From NCBI GenBank assembly GCA_039819665.1, contig JBCBRM010000001.1, forward strand, positions 62,001 to 126,000: a stretch of 64,000 nucleotides of DNA, given 5' to 3'. The notes beneath the pieces are model-generated. The model made no database searches. It was given only the letters and a program-made list of their open reading frames with translations, and was not told the origin of the DNA. The translations under genes were made by a program, and so were the position numbers. Below, piece after piece: positions 34,664 through 41,683 of the stretch; within the stretch, counting starts at the first letter, position 1, and every line of letters starts with the position of its first letter. This DNA comes from JAWPMV01 sp039819665 (GTDB lineage: Bacteria > Bacteroidota > Bacteroidia > J057).

Positions 34664-35323
34664 TTAGGTGTATTGATATCGGTTTGCTTTCAATTCTCTA
34701 AGGGCAAAGGCCAGATAGGCCACTACCAAAAAAGCTCCGAAAGCAAGGGTAAATCCGAGCGTATGTTTGTCCGGGTGCAGAATGAGCTCTGCGATGTTTT
34801 GTAAAAGGGCATCCGGGCGAGTCATGAGGTCCCAGGAGTTCCAGCGTTCGAATCTTCCGAGGTAAACGCCAAAACTACAAAGGAAGAGCAGGGCAAGGGT
34901 ACCGAGCCAGGAAACCGCTTTTCCCATTCGGTGAAACATGTATTCTTGCATCTGCTGGAGAGAAGCCAATCCCAGCAGGAGTCCGGTCCAGGCAAAAGAG
35001 CTAATCAGGGTCAGATCCAACCAAAAGGGAGCAGCAGATCGGGGCTTCAGGTGAAAATAGTCGGTAATGATGTACGGGGAATTTGGCAAGAACAAGAGCC
35101 AGAGACAAAAAGCTGCCCACATGATCCATCGTTTTTGAACATTGAAAACGACCAGAGCTGTAGAGATGATATAGGGGATCCAGGCGAGGAATAAATTCCA
35201 GATCAGGAAAGCGAAGTAAAACTGATTTGCATGCTCAACGCGCACCAAATAGATGCCGATACTGAGCAAAGTTGAGAGTATAAGGACCAGGCCCTGCGAT
35301 TTGTAGGGATATTCTTTTAGCAT
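34664..35323 (-). CDS. DUF1361 membrane protein
   Basis: 219 residues with about seven hydrophobic segments. The hallmark block is FLIWNLFLAWIPYIIST, followed by WLLFLPNSPYIITDYFHL, typical of DUF1361. It lies in the inner membrane with a short basic C terminus (RELKANRYQYT). It is first in the operon with the radical SAM enzyme, the 42-residue ORF and the Coq4-like protein. No biochemical function is known for the family. Confidence 0.9.
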   Translation of the reverse strand: MLKEYPYKSQGLVLILSTLLSIGIYLVRVEHANQFYFAFLIWNLFLAWIPYIISTALVVFNVQKRWIMWAAFCLWLLFLPNSPYIITDYFHLKPRSAAPFWLDLTLISSFAWTGLLLGLASLQQMQEYMFHRMGKAVSWLGTLALLFLCSFGVYLGRFERWNSWDLMTRPDALLQNIAELILHPDKHTLGFTLAFGAFLVVAYLAFALRELKANRYQYT

Positions 35324-35344
35324 AATATTTGTTTACAATGAAAA

Positions 35345-35398
35345 GGAAGAGGGGAGTGGAGAGGGTTCGGTACTTAAAAAAACTCCATCTCCCCTTCC
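35345..35398. repeat. Purine-rich imperfect hairpin 3' of the Ca-loop lipoprotein gene
   Basis: GGAAGAGGGGAGTGGAG (35345-35361) is complementary, with one bulge and one mismatch, to CTCCATCTCCCCTTCC (35383-35398). It resembles the 7/8-nt-unit hairpins elsewhere in the window but lacks the ACGT start. Confidence 0.5.
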
Positions 35399-35414
35399 AA
35401 ACATCCTTAAATTT

Positions 35415-36161
35415 TTAAGTTGCTTTTTTATCTTTTTTCGGTTCGGAAAATGGATCGTAGGAATGTAGGATGGGTTCTTCTCCGCTCAGGTCAACATAGT
35501 GATAGCCAAGCTGATCTTTAATATCAAACTTTCCATCCTTATTGCTATCTGCTAAGGTCTTGAAATAAATTCTTTCAAGCTCTGGCAAAAATTTCCAGGA
35601 AATTATCTCTTCCTGATCATTGCTCAGTTTTATAAAATCTGAGCCATCCCCTCGACTAATGTAGAGACTTACAACATCTTTCTTATCCAGAAGCTGATCC
35701 TGATTACTGTCCTTATCTACGATTTTATAGAGGATGTAATCTTTTCCATTTTTTTGATATAAGTCTTGCATAAAGTGGATATTCAGGATTCTTATGTCTT
35801 CTGTGCTTAGCGGTTTTAAGTAATCAGAATCCAAAGCCTGGAAAAGTATGCCTTCAATATTCCCACCAATTTCTCCCCCATACCTGTGAGATACCTCAAA
35901 ACTTGGTTCGGAAGTTTCGGAAGAAAAAAGGTCAATATTTTTATAGCGACCGAAATGACCAACGCTTCCTAAAATATGTACCAGTTTACCTCCTGGATAA
36001 AATTGAAAAGGGAAGTCGGCAATCTGTTTTGATGTTTCATCTCGGTTCACAACTTCTTCTATGGTCGAAGCATTATCTGAATAGACGATCCTTTGGGATT
36101 CTTCTTTTACACAGCCGCTCAGGAAAATCAGCAGTAAGCAGGTATAAATTATTTCTTTCAT
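35415..36161 (-). CDS. Lipoprotein with two Asp-rich calcium-like loops, function unknown
   Basis: 248 residues. The lipobox is LSGC (Cys17). Two loops look like EF-hand/dockerin calcium sites: DKDSNQDQLLDKKD (about 155-168) and DSNKDGKFDIKD (about 205-216). The sequence ends in a Lys-rich tail. The outer or inner membrane face in the periplasm is expected. I do not recognise the family. It is downstream of creD on the same strand, separated by 86 bp with a strong hairpin, so it may be partly co-transcribed with creD. Confidence 0.8.
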   Translation of the reverse strand: MKEIIYTCLLLIFLSGCVKEESQRIVYSDNASTIEEVVNRDETSKQIADFPFQFYPGGKLVHILGSVGHFGRYKNIDLFSSETSEPSFEVSHRYGGEIGGNIEGILFQALDSDYLKPLSTEDIRILNIHFMQDLYQKNGKDYILYKIVDKDSNQDQLLDKKDVVSLYISRGDGSDFIKLSNDQEEIISWKFLPELERIYFKTLADSNKDGKFDIKDQLGYHYVDLSGEEPILHSYDPFSEPKKDKKAT

Positions 36162-36186
36162 TTTTTATTTCTTAGGATGTTCCTTC

Positions 36187-36212
36187 TTATGCCTCCCCGA
36201 AGGGAGGCATAA
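36187..36212. repeat. Perfect 11-bp hairpin with TTCG loop between creD and the lipoprotein gene
   Basis: TTATGCCTCCC (36187-36197) pairs perfectly with GGGAGGCATAA (36202-36212). On the minus strand, the coding strand here, the loop is TTCG closed by C-G, an extra-stable tetraloop. There is no T run after it on the minus strand. A T-rich stretch lies 12 nt beyond it on the plus strand. Likely an attenuator, RNA-stability element or processing site. Confidence 0.6.
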
Positions 36213-36247
36213 GGGTATATAATTTTTTGTTTTATGAGAGGCTTAGC

Positions 36248-37630
36248 TTATTCTTCTTCTACTAAAGGTATTTCTTCAAAATCATCTTCTTCCTCTTTCT
36301 TCCCCAGGCCATACCAGTCAATTTTGCTAGAGAGCGCCATGACAAGTGCGAGGATGATAAAGAGACAAAGGCTACCTACGAGTAAGGCATAATTTTCCAA
36401 TTGAAGGAGCACATAATTTACTCCGTATAGGATGATGAGTAAGCCAGCGAGTAACGGAACAAGTCCTTTATCCTTGATGATAGATTTCGCATACCCACTA
36501 ATCAATCCCACAATGGCCACACTACTGATCAGGAACGCAAAATTGAATCCGATGTGCTCTGAAAGAGAGAGCAAAAGTCCATAGAAAAGAACCAAGGCAA
36601 GTCCAACCAGGATATACTGAATCGGGTGAATGCGCTGTGCATTTTTGATCTCTATGAAAAAGAAGATCAGGAAGGTCAGAGATATACAAAGGATGGCATA
36701 TTTGGCCGAGCGCATAGACTTGGAGTACTCATCTACGGGGATCATGAGGTGTACTCCGAATGCGGATTGTGAAGGCGAATGACTATTACCGATCCATTCC
36801 TGAGGGAAATTGCGGTTGAGGTCAAAGATCTTCCAGTTGGCTTGAAAATGCTCTTCCGAAATGTCATGAGAATCGGGAATAAAAGCTCCTTTAAAGCTGG
36901 GATCTTTCCAGTCTGCATACATATTTACTTCGGTTTCCTTCCCGAGTGGGACGAAATAAAGACTTTGGCTCCCATTTAGGTTGAGGTTCATTTCGAAGGT
37001 TGGTGCCTTGGCTCCCTCCAATTTCGCCCAATCAATATCTGTATTTATTCCACTTTGAGCGAGATCTTTCCTTTTCAAGCCTGCTTCAAATTCATATTCG
37101 GTTCCCTGCAGATCGATGATTACTTTATCCTGAATCCCGCGCATATCACTAATCCCCACTTCTATATAGGCTTCATCCCAAAGGACATGAGATTGGTCGA
37201 TATCAAACTTGGAGAAATCCGGCCAATCAAATTCACCATCTACGGAAACCTGAGATTCATAGACAACTACTTCATAGATCCCCCTTTTTCTGTTTTCTGG
37301 GCTGACTTTAGCTTCAATGGAGAGTTTTTTCGGGAGAAAGTGAGCAACTGCTGTGTGTTCTCTGGAAATTCCTTTCTCATCTACTACATAATAGACATAC
37401 GGAATATTGAGGTAGGGACCACTGATTTCCTGGGCATTGGACCAGGATTGAGAAACTTCACGAACGGCTGCATCGCGAGCATAGGATCTTTCATTGATTA
37501 GCTCCTGCACCATGGCGGTAGGGATCAGCAGGATGAGTACCAAAAATCCAATGGTAAAAATTCGTAAAGAGATGGAGCTACGAGCCCATGATCTGGCCCG
37601 GCTGATAGGAGATTGATATGTATCAGACAT
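36248..37630 (-). CDS. creD: CreD-like inner membrane protein
   Basis: 460 residues. One N-terminal transmembrane helix (about 28-45, FTIGFLVLILLIPTAMVQ) is followed by a large periplasmic beta-rich domain (about 55-315: ISGPYLNIPYVY, PKKLSIEAKVSPENRKRGIYEVVVYES, HSPSQSAFGVHLMIPVDEYSKSMRSAKYAIL). Five or six C-terminal helices and an acidic tail complete it. In Enterobacteria CreD is controlled by CreBC and linked to colicin tolerance and beta-lactam response. In Bacteroidota creD is typically next to a small winged-helix regulator, as seen here. The gene symbol is by family, since no CreBC is nearby. Confidence 0.9.
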   Translation of the reverse strand: MSDTYQSPISRARSWARSSISLRIFTIGFLVLILLIPTAMVQELINERSYARDAAVREVSQSWSNAQEISGPYLNIPYVYYVVDEKGISREHTAVAHFLPKKLSIEAKVSPENRKRGIYEVVVYESQVSVDGEFDWPDFSKFDIDQSHVLWDEAYIEVGISDMRGIQDKVIIDLQGTEYEFEAGLKRKDLAQSGINTDIDWAKLEGAKAPTFEMNLNLNGSQSLYFVPLGKETEVNMYADWKDPSFKGAFIPDSHDISEEHFQANWKIFDLNRNFPQEWIGNSHSPSQSAFGVHLMIPVDEYSKSMRSAKYAILCISLTFLIFFFIEIKNAQRIHPIQYILVGLALVLFYGLLLSLSEHIGFNFAFLISSVAIVGLISGYAKSIIKDKGLVPLLAGLLIILYGVNYVLLQLENYALLVGSLCLFIILALVMALSSKIDWYGLGKKEEEDDFEEIPLVEEE

Positions 37631-37729
37631 GGTTTTATGGTTTATTATGAAACCTAAAATTCGTTGTTTTAATCAATACGTTGGTGCGCCTTTGAGTAAG
37701 CGTAGGGGTCTGTTGTTTATTCGCAGCTA

Positions 37730-38044
37730 CTAGCCAATTCCTTTGATAATGTCCTCTAAAGCAGTGAGATGCTCTTCAAATGCTTTCTTGCCCTTCTTTG
37801 TTGCTTTGTAGCTGGTCAGGGGTTTGTTTTTGATGAATTCTTTTTTGTCAATAATAAATTCTTCTTCCTTTAATTTCTTGGCATGACTCGCCAGATTTCC
37901 GTCAGAAACTGGTTTTTCTTTGGTGCTAAGCGCCTCTTTCAAACGGGCATAGCTTACCCATTCTTCCACCATAAGCAGCGACATGATCCCTAGTCGAAGC
38001 TTACTTTCAAAGAGTTTATTAAATTTCCTAAGTGCCTCCTTCAC
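37730..38044 (-). CDS. Winged-helix transcriptional regulator (creD-associated)
   Basis: 104 residues, a single DNA-binding domain: FESKLRLGIMSLLMVEEWVSYARLKEAL is the N-terminal helices and ends in the recognition region SDGNLASHAKKLKEEEFI. The wing is IDKKEFIKNKPLTSYKATKKGKKAFEEHL. This is the PadR/MarR-like HTH_27 type found beside creD in Bacteroidota. Its ATG overlaps the TGA of the upstream membrane gene by 4 nt (ATGA), so the two are translationally coupled. It probably regulates this operon, by context only. Confidence 0.88.
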   Translation of the reverse strand: MKEALRKFNKLFESKLRLGIMSLLMVEEWVSYARLKEALSTKEKPVSDGNLASHAKKLKEEEFIIDKKEFIKNKPLTSYKATKKGKKAFEEHLTALEDIIKGIG

Positions 38045-38667
38045 CTTTCATATTTATAGAACATTATACCTCCATATAAGATATGGAGAAAGCCAAATCC
38101 TATGGCCCAGAAAACAATTCCATATCCCGGCATCATCCCCGCTAACAATCCGAGCCCAATTTCGCTAATTCCCAGATACCGTACCTCCCTCAAGGTATAT
38201 TTTCCTGCATTCATTAAAGCCATTCCATAAAATAGCAGAGTGGCAGGCGCAACATGTCCCGGATGTCCGTACCAGGCGAGTTGTACACAAAAGATAGCTC
38301 CTGCTACCAATGGTATGATCAAATTGAGTAACAATCGCTGCGTAGGTCTGCTCCAAATGTGTTTTCCTACTCTTTTGGTCCTTCTGATTGTGAAAAAAGA
38401 TGAAACCGCGATGGCTGCAAGTAAAATAACCAGGGCTATGCCGATTAAATCGAAAAGCTGGGCTCTGCTGGCATTTCCATAGACTCGAGCCCCCCATTGA
38501 TAGATGTCTTCTGAACTCAGGTAATTGTAAGTATAAGCAGCACCAATCAGGGCGACCACTCCGGCACCTATGCCTGAGAGACCACTCAAAGAAACAAAGC
38601 GCGTGGAGTCCTCCATCAGGCTTCGAATCTGTTTTATGTCCTCTAATTGCTTCTCGTATTCGTGCAT
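38041..38667 (-). CDS. Multipass membrane protein of the creD operon
   Basis: 208 residues. A short N-terminal cytoplasmic helix (MHEYEKQLEDIKQIRSLMED) precedes about six hydrophobic segments (ALIGAAYTYNYL; LIGIALVILLAAIAVSSFF; LIIPLVAGAIFCVQLAWYG; ATLLFYGMALMNAG; IGLGLLAGMMPGYGIVFWAIGFGFLHILYGGIMF). It resembles unnamed Bacteroidota proteins that precede a small winged-helix regulator. It is first in the operon, with a good promoter upstream. It may act as an integral-membrane partner or sensor for the regulator; this is inference. Confidence 0.82.
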   Translation of the reverse strand: MHEYEKQLEDIKQIRSLMEDSTRFVSLSGLSGIGAGVVALIGAAYTYNYLSSEDIYQWGARVYGNASRAQLFDLIGIALVILLAAIAVSSFFTIRRTKRVGKHIWSRPTQRLLLNLIIPLVAGAIFCVQLAWYGHPGHVAPATLLFYGMALMNAGKYTLREVRYLGISEIGLGLLAGMMPGYGIVFWAIGFGFLHILYGGIMFYKYER

Positions 38668-38686
38668 AACAAAGTGCTTTGTGGTA

Positions 38687-38716
38687 CAAAGTTAACAAAC
38701 GAAATTGATTTTACAA
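38687..38716 (-). promoter_or_regulatory. Promoter of the membrane protein-regulator-creD operon
   Basis: On the minus strand a TTG (38716-38714) is followed by exactly 19 nt and then TAACTTTG (38694-38687), matching the Bacteroidota -33 and -7 elements. The -7 end is 19 nt before the start codon at 38667. Confidence 0.7.
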
Positions 38717-38875
38717 GGTTTCAGGATGAATAGTTTTTTTCTGTTTTAGCCGTAAAGATGGTGGAATAATTGAATCTCAGTCGTTTGAGTATAAAGCTCA
38801 TTCATGATAAATGAAGAAGTTGTGTATAGCAAAGTCTGGATAAATTAATTTTCAGCCAAACATCCTTGACGAGTG

Positions 38876-38905
38876 GCCGGACTAAAGTTCGGCTGCGTTT
38901 TGTTT
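38876..38905 (+). terminator. Possible plus-strand terminator-like hairpin before rlmN
   Basis: GCCGGAC (38876-38882), loop TAAA, GTTCGGC (38887-38893; one G-T wobble), then TGCGTTTTGTTT. No plus-strand gene precedes it, so it either ends an unseen small transcript or only resembles a terminator. Confidence 0.35.
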
Positions 38906-38931
38906 ACATAGCTTTTCTTGAGATTAAGCCC

Positions 38932-38939
38932 TAATTTTG
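38932..38939 (+). promoter_or_regulatory. Putative -7 element for rlmN
   Basis: TAATTTTG, an exact TAnnTTTG match. Transcription would start near 38946, just before the TTG start codon at 38958. This argues against the upstream in-frame TTG at 38937, which lies inside the box. Confidence 0.5.
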
Positions 38940-38957
38940 CAGGCGAAAGGAAGTAGA

Positions 38958-39998
38958 TTGGCAAAAATCAAAAACATACGAAGTCTAAGCCTGGAGCAAA
39001 TTCAGGAAATCCTCAAAGAATGGGACGAAGCAAAATTTCGCGCCAAGCAGATTTATGAATGGTTGTGGAAGAAAGGAGCAGGAAGCTTTGAGGAAATGAG
39101 CAATCTGAGCAAAGGCTTGCGTGAGAAGTTGAGTCAGGAGTTTGCGATAGATAAGGTGCAAATTGAAGACAGGCAGCGGAGCAGTGATGGAACGATCAAA
39201 TACGCCTTTCGCCTCTCCAATGGAAATCAGGTAGAAGGAGTATTGATTCCTACCCCTAAACGAGTTACAGCTTGTGTTTCTTCTCAGGCGGGTTGTTCTC
39301 TGGCGTGTAAATTCTGCGCGACAGGATTTCTGGATCTCAAACACAACCTGCATCATTATGAGATTTTCGATCAGGTGCAGATGTTGAGAGAGGAAGCCGA
39401 AAGGGAGTACGGACGTTCCTTGAGCAATATTGTCTACATGGGCATGGGAGAGCCTTTACTGAATTATAAAAATGTGCTCGGCTCAATCGATAAGATTACT
39501 TCGGAGGAAGGATTGGGCATGTCTCCCAAAAGAATTACCGTATCCACTGCAGGAGTGGCCAAGATGATCAAACGACTGGCGGATGATGATATCAAATTTG
39601 AATTTGCCCTGAGTTTACATGCGGCCGATGATGAAACCCGCAGCAAAGTCATGCCCATCAATGAGAGCAATTCATTAGAAGCATTAAAAGAGGCCCTCAT
39701 TTATTTCTACGAAAAGACCAAAACCCGGGTAACCTACGAATATTGTATCTTCAAAGACATCAACGATAGCCTGGCGCATGCCAAACGACTGGCCGAATTC
39801 AGTCGCATCATCCCCTCCAAAGTAAATGTAATCGAGTACAATACTGTGGCTGAAGCAGGCTTTGTCAATACGACCCGCAAACGTATGGATGCCTTCATCA
39901 AATACCTCGAAGATGATGGAGTGATCGTCAATGTACGTCGCAGCAGAGGCAAGGATGTGGATGGTGCCTGCGGTCAATTGGCGCTGAAGAACTGGTAG
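38958..39998 (+). CDS. rlmN: Dual-specificity 23S rRNA/tRNA adenine-C2 methyltransferase
   Basis: 346 residues from a TTG at 38958 (MAKIKNIRSLSLEQIQEIL), preceded by AAGGAAG. The open frame extends to a TTG at 38937, but that lies inside the predicted -7 box. The N-terminal accessory domain (FRAKQIYEWLWKKGAGSFEEMSNLSK) is followed by a radical SAM barrel with CxxxCxxC in AGCSLACKFCATG, then GMGEPLLNYKNV, STAGVAKMI and FALSLHAADDETRSKVMPINE. The C-terminal catalytic Cys is in DGACGQL. RlmN methylates A2503 of 23S rRNA and A37 of some tRNAs through a methyl-Cys intermediate. Followed by a Nudix gene on the same strand. Confidence 0.95.
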   Translation: MAKIKNIRSLSLEQIQEILKEWDEAKFRAKQIYEWLWKKGAGSFEEMSNLSKGLREKLSQEFAIDKVQIEDRQRSSDGTIKYAFRLSNGNQVEGVLIPTPKRVTACVSSQAGCSLACKFCATGFLDLKHNLHHYEIFDQVQMLREEAEREYGRSLSNIVYMGMGEPLLNYKNVLGSIDKITSEEGLGMSPKRITVSTAGVAKMIKRLADDDIKFEFALSLHAADDETRSKVMPINESNSLEALKEALIYFYEKTKTRVTYEYCIFKDINDSLAHAKRLAEFSRIIPSKVNVIEYNTVAEAGFVNTTRKRMDAFIKYLEDDGVIVNVRRSRGKDVDGACGQLALKNW

Positions 39999-40128
39999 AA
40001 TTAACCAATTTTTATTTACTGAGTTTAATTGTTAGGTATGGCGTTTACATTATAATAGTGTACCGGCCACAAAAATTCGGTGAAAGGGGTGGAATGGTGC
40101 GTTGGATTTAGAATTTTTGCGGTTTTTG

Positions 40129-40154
40129 CCGACTTTTTGCCGCCAAAAAGTCGG
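40129..40154. repeat. 11-bp perfect inverted repeat upstream of the Nudix gene
   Basis: CCGACTTTTTG (40129-40139) and CAAAAAGTCGG (40144-40154) with a 4-nt loop CCGC, ending 28 nt before the Nudix ATG. The left side contains three near-tandem TTTTTGC units from 40114. It could be a regulatory hairpin in the mRNA leader. The T tract is inside the stem, so it is not a normal terminator. Confidence 0.55.
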
Positions 40155-40182
40155 AGAATAATTAAATATACTCTGATAAGTA

Positions 40183-40833
40183 ATGGAAATCTTCCCGCAA
40201 TTTATCCCCAAGCTAAAACAACGACTACAAGAACCTTTACCAGGCCTCGATGTCCAGATGCGTATGGTTCCCGGGGACAGGGACAGAGGGGATAAAATCA
40301 ATATACCAGAGAATGCCCGAAAAGCAGCCGTGATGCTATTGCTCTACCCACATGAGAATAAATTTCACATTCCTTTTATCCAAAGGGCGGAAGATGGGCG
40401 CGTTCATGGAGGGCAGATTAGTTTCCCCGGAGGCTCACATGATAAAACAGATCCGGATTTTGAGTTTACGGCTTTGCGAGAAGTAGAAGAAGAAATTGGG
40501 GTGCAGCGTGAGAAAATTGAGGTGTTGGGACCGATTTCACCCATCTACATTCCTCCCAGTAATTTCATTGTGGAAACATTTGTGGGTGTGATAGAGAAAA
40601 GGCCGGTATTTACTCCTGATCCGGTTGAGGTCGCAAGGGTAGTGGAGATCGAAGTGGAAGAATTTCGAAAGCCGGAGAATATCGGAATTCACAGAGTGGA
40701 TGTTTTCGCAGGAAATTTCATCGATGCGCCTGGCTATACCCCATATGGCAGCAATTTGATTTGGGGAGGAACGTCCATGATCATTGCAGAGTTCATGGAG
40801 ATTGTTGAGCAAGTGAAGTCTTTATCCCGATAA
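40183..40833 (+). CDS. Nudix hydrolase, CoA-pyrophosphatase type (NudL-like)
   Basis: 216 residues. The coenzyme A pyrophosphatase pattern VHGGQISFPGG immediately precedes the Nudix box, which ends TALREVEEEIG with the metal-binding REVEEE core. Members of this group cleave CoA to 4'-phosphopantetheine and 3',5'-ADP, or related substrates. The N-terminal helix (QFIPKLKQRLQEPLPGLDVQMRM) is shared with the paralogue at 60598-61233. The two align along their whole length (PGxxxQxxM, VHxGQxSFPGG, YIPxSNFxVxxFVG, IWGxTxMI). It ends inside the 3' part of a decayed convergent hydrolase gene (41-bp overlap). Confidence 0.92.
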   Translation: MEIFPQFIPKLKQRLQEPLPGLDVQMRMVPGDRDRGDKINIPENARKAAVMLLLYPHENKFHIPFIQRAEDGRVHGGQISFPGGSHDKTDPDFEFTALREVEEEIGVQREKIEVLGPISPIYIPPSNFIVETFVGVIEKRPVFTPDPVEVARVVEIEVEEFRKPENIGIHRVDVFAGNFIDAPGYTPYGSNLIWGGTSMIIAEFMEIVEQVKSLSR

Positions 40834-41469
40834 GGCTTTCAACAAATTTTTCATTTTCCTCATAAACGGGAAGGTGCCCCGATTCCTCAAACCAATAGAA
40901 ATCCTTTTTAGGTGCTTCCAATTGATTCAGGTATTCTTCTGCCAGAATAAAGGGTACATGGAAATCATGCCGCCCTCCAAAGAAGAATACAGGAAGCTCA
41001 AGGTTTTGAATCTCTTTAAAAAAGTCCGCTTTCAGCAATTGAGGAAAGATTTTTTGATCCAGATCTCTTCCTATTGATTGATAGGTCAAACCTTCTAAAA
41101 TGCTCATTTCCGGAGATTGAAATACACATTGCTTGAGTTCATCCCTCACTCCCTCCTGATAAGTACTTCCTTTAAATTTCTGGAGAATTTCTCTTTGCTC
41201 GGATAAAAGCTCGCGAGAACCGCTGTAGAGATTTGCATCCATCTTATTCAGGATTTTCAAAGCCTCCTAATCTCTATGTTCTTTTGCTTTTGCCATACAA
41301 AATGCATAAGAAATACTATCAGCCTTTTGTTGATGAACAATTTGCCCCATGCCGATATAAGCCCTGTATTAGTCCGGTGCCTGCTGAGCTGCTCTGATTC
41401 CCAAAATTGTTCCCCAGGAATGGCCAGCAGTCCGAGGAGGATCAATAGGAGATAAAGGACTTTTTTCAT
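40793..41469 (-). pseudogene. Decayed alpha/beta hydrolase (proline-iminopeptidase-like)
   Basis: A single frame runs from a nucleophile elbow GHSWG (41411-41425) through ILGIRAAQQAPD, a TAA stop (41369-41371), YRAYIGMGQIVHQQ, a TAG stop (41267-41269), EALKILNK and on to the end at 40793. The catalytic Asp (FGGRHDFHVPF) and His (FEESGHLPVY) remain. The first 16 or so residues (MKKVLYLLLILLGLLA) are signal-like and in another frame, and the roughly 130 residues normally before the elbow are missing. So there are two nonsense codons plus an internal deletion with frame change. Gene callers will report two small ORFs (41257-41469 and 40793-41260). It was probably a serine peptidase of the S33 type. 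Confidence 0.8.
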
Positions 41470-41516
41470 GGGTGTTTAGAAAATAGGAGGGCTTGAATGT
41501 CAAAATAATACGAAGT

Positions 41517-41614
41517 AAAAACAAGGAACAAGGATTGGAAAATGGAGAAGTTTAGCTCAAGCTATTTCAGGTATATCAAAAAAATCACTTCTTTATTCCT
41601 TGTTCCTTGTTTTT
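41517..41614. repeat. Long hairpin built from 7-nt units (CAAGGAA)
   Basis: AAAAACAAGGAACAAGGA (41517-41534) is perfectly complementary to TCCTTGTTCCTTGTTTTT (41597-41614), an 18-bp stem with a 62-nt loop. The arm reads as heptamers CAAGGAA, CAAGGAT, TGGAAAA, TGGAGAA. It lies 70 bp upstream of the DUF1549 gene. It is the same style as the octamer elements but with a different unit. Confidence 0.65.
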
Positions 41615-41683
41615 CAATTTTACTCCCTATCTCCTTTCCCCCCTTATCCATTTTTGCTATTTTAAGAATCCAAAAATTAAACT

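Noticed and set aside
38165..38698. 177-codon minus-strand ORF
   Set aside because: Same strand, other frame, over the hydrophobic creD-operon membrane gene. That gene has a promoter, an ATGA coupling and membrane helices; this one has none.
40080..40295. 71-codon plus-strand ORF at the Nudix start
   Set aside because: It overlaps the Nudix N terminus in another frame and runs through the palindrome.
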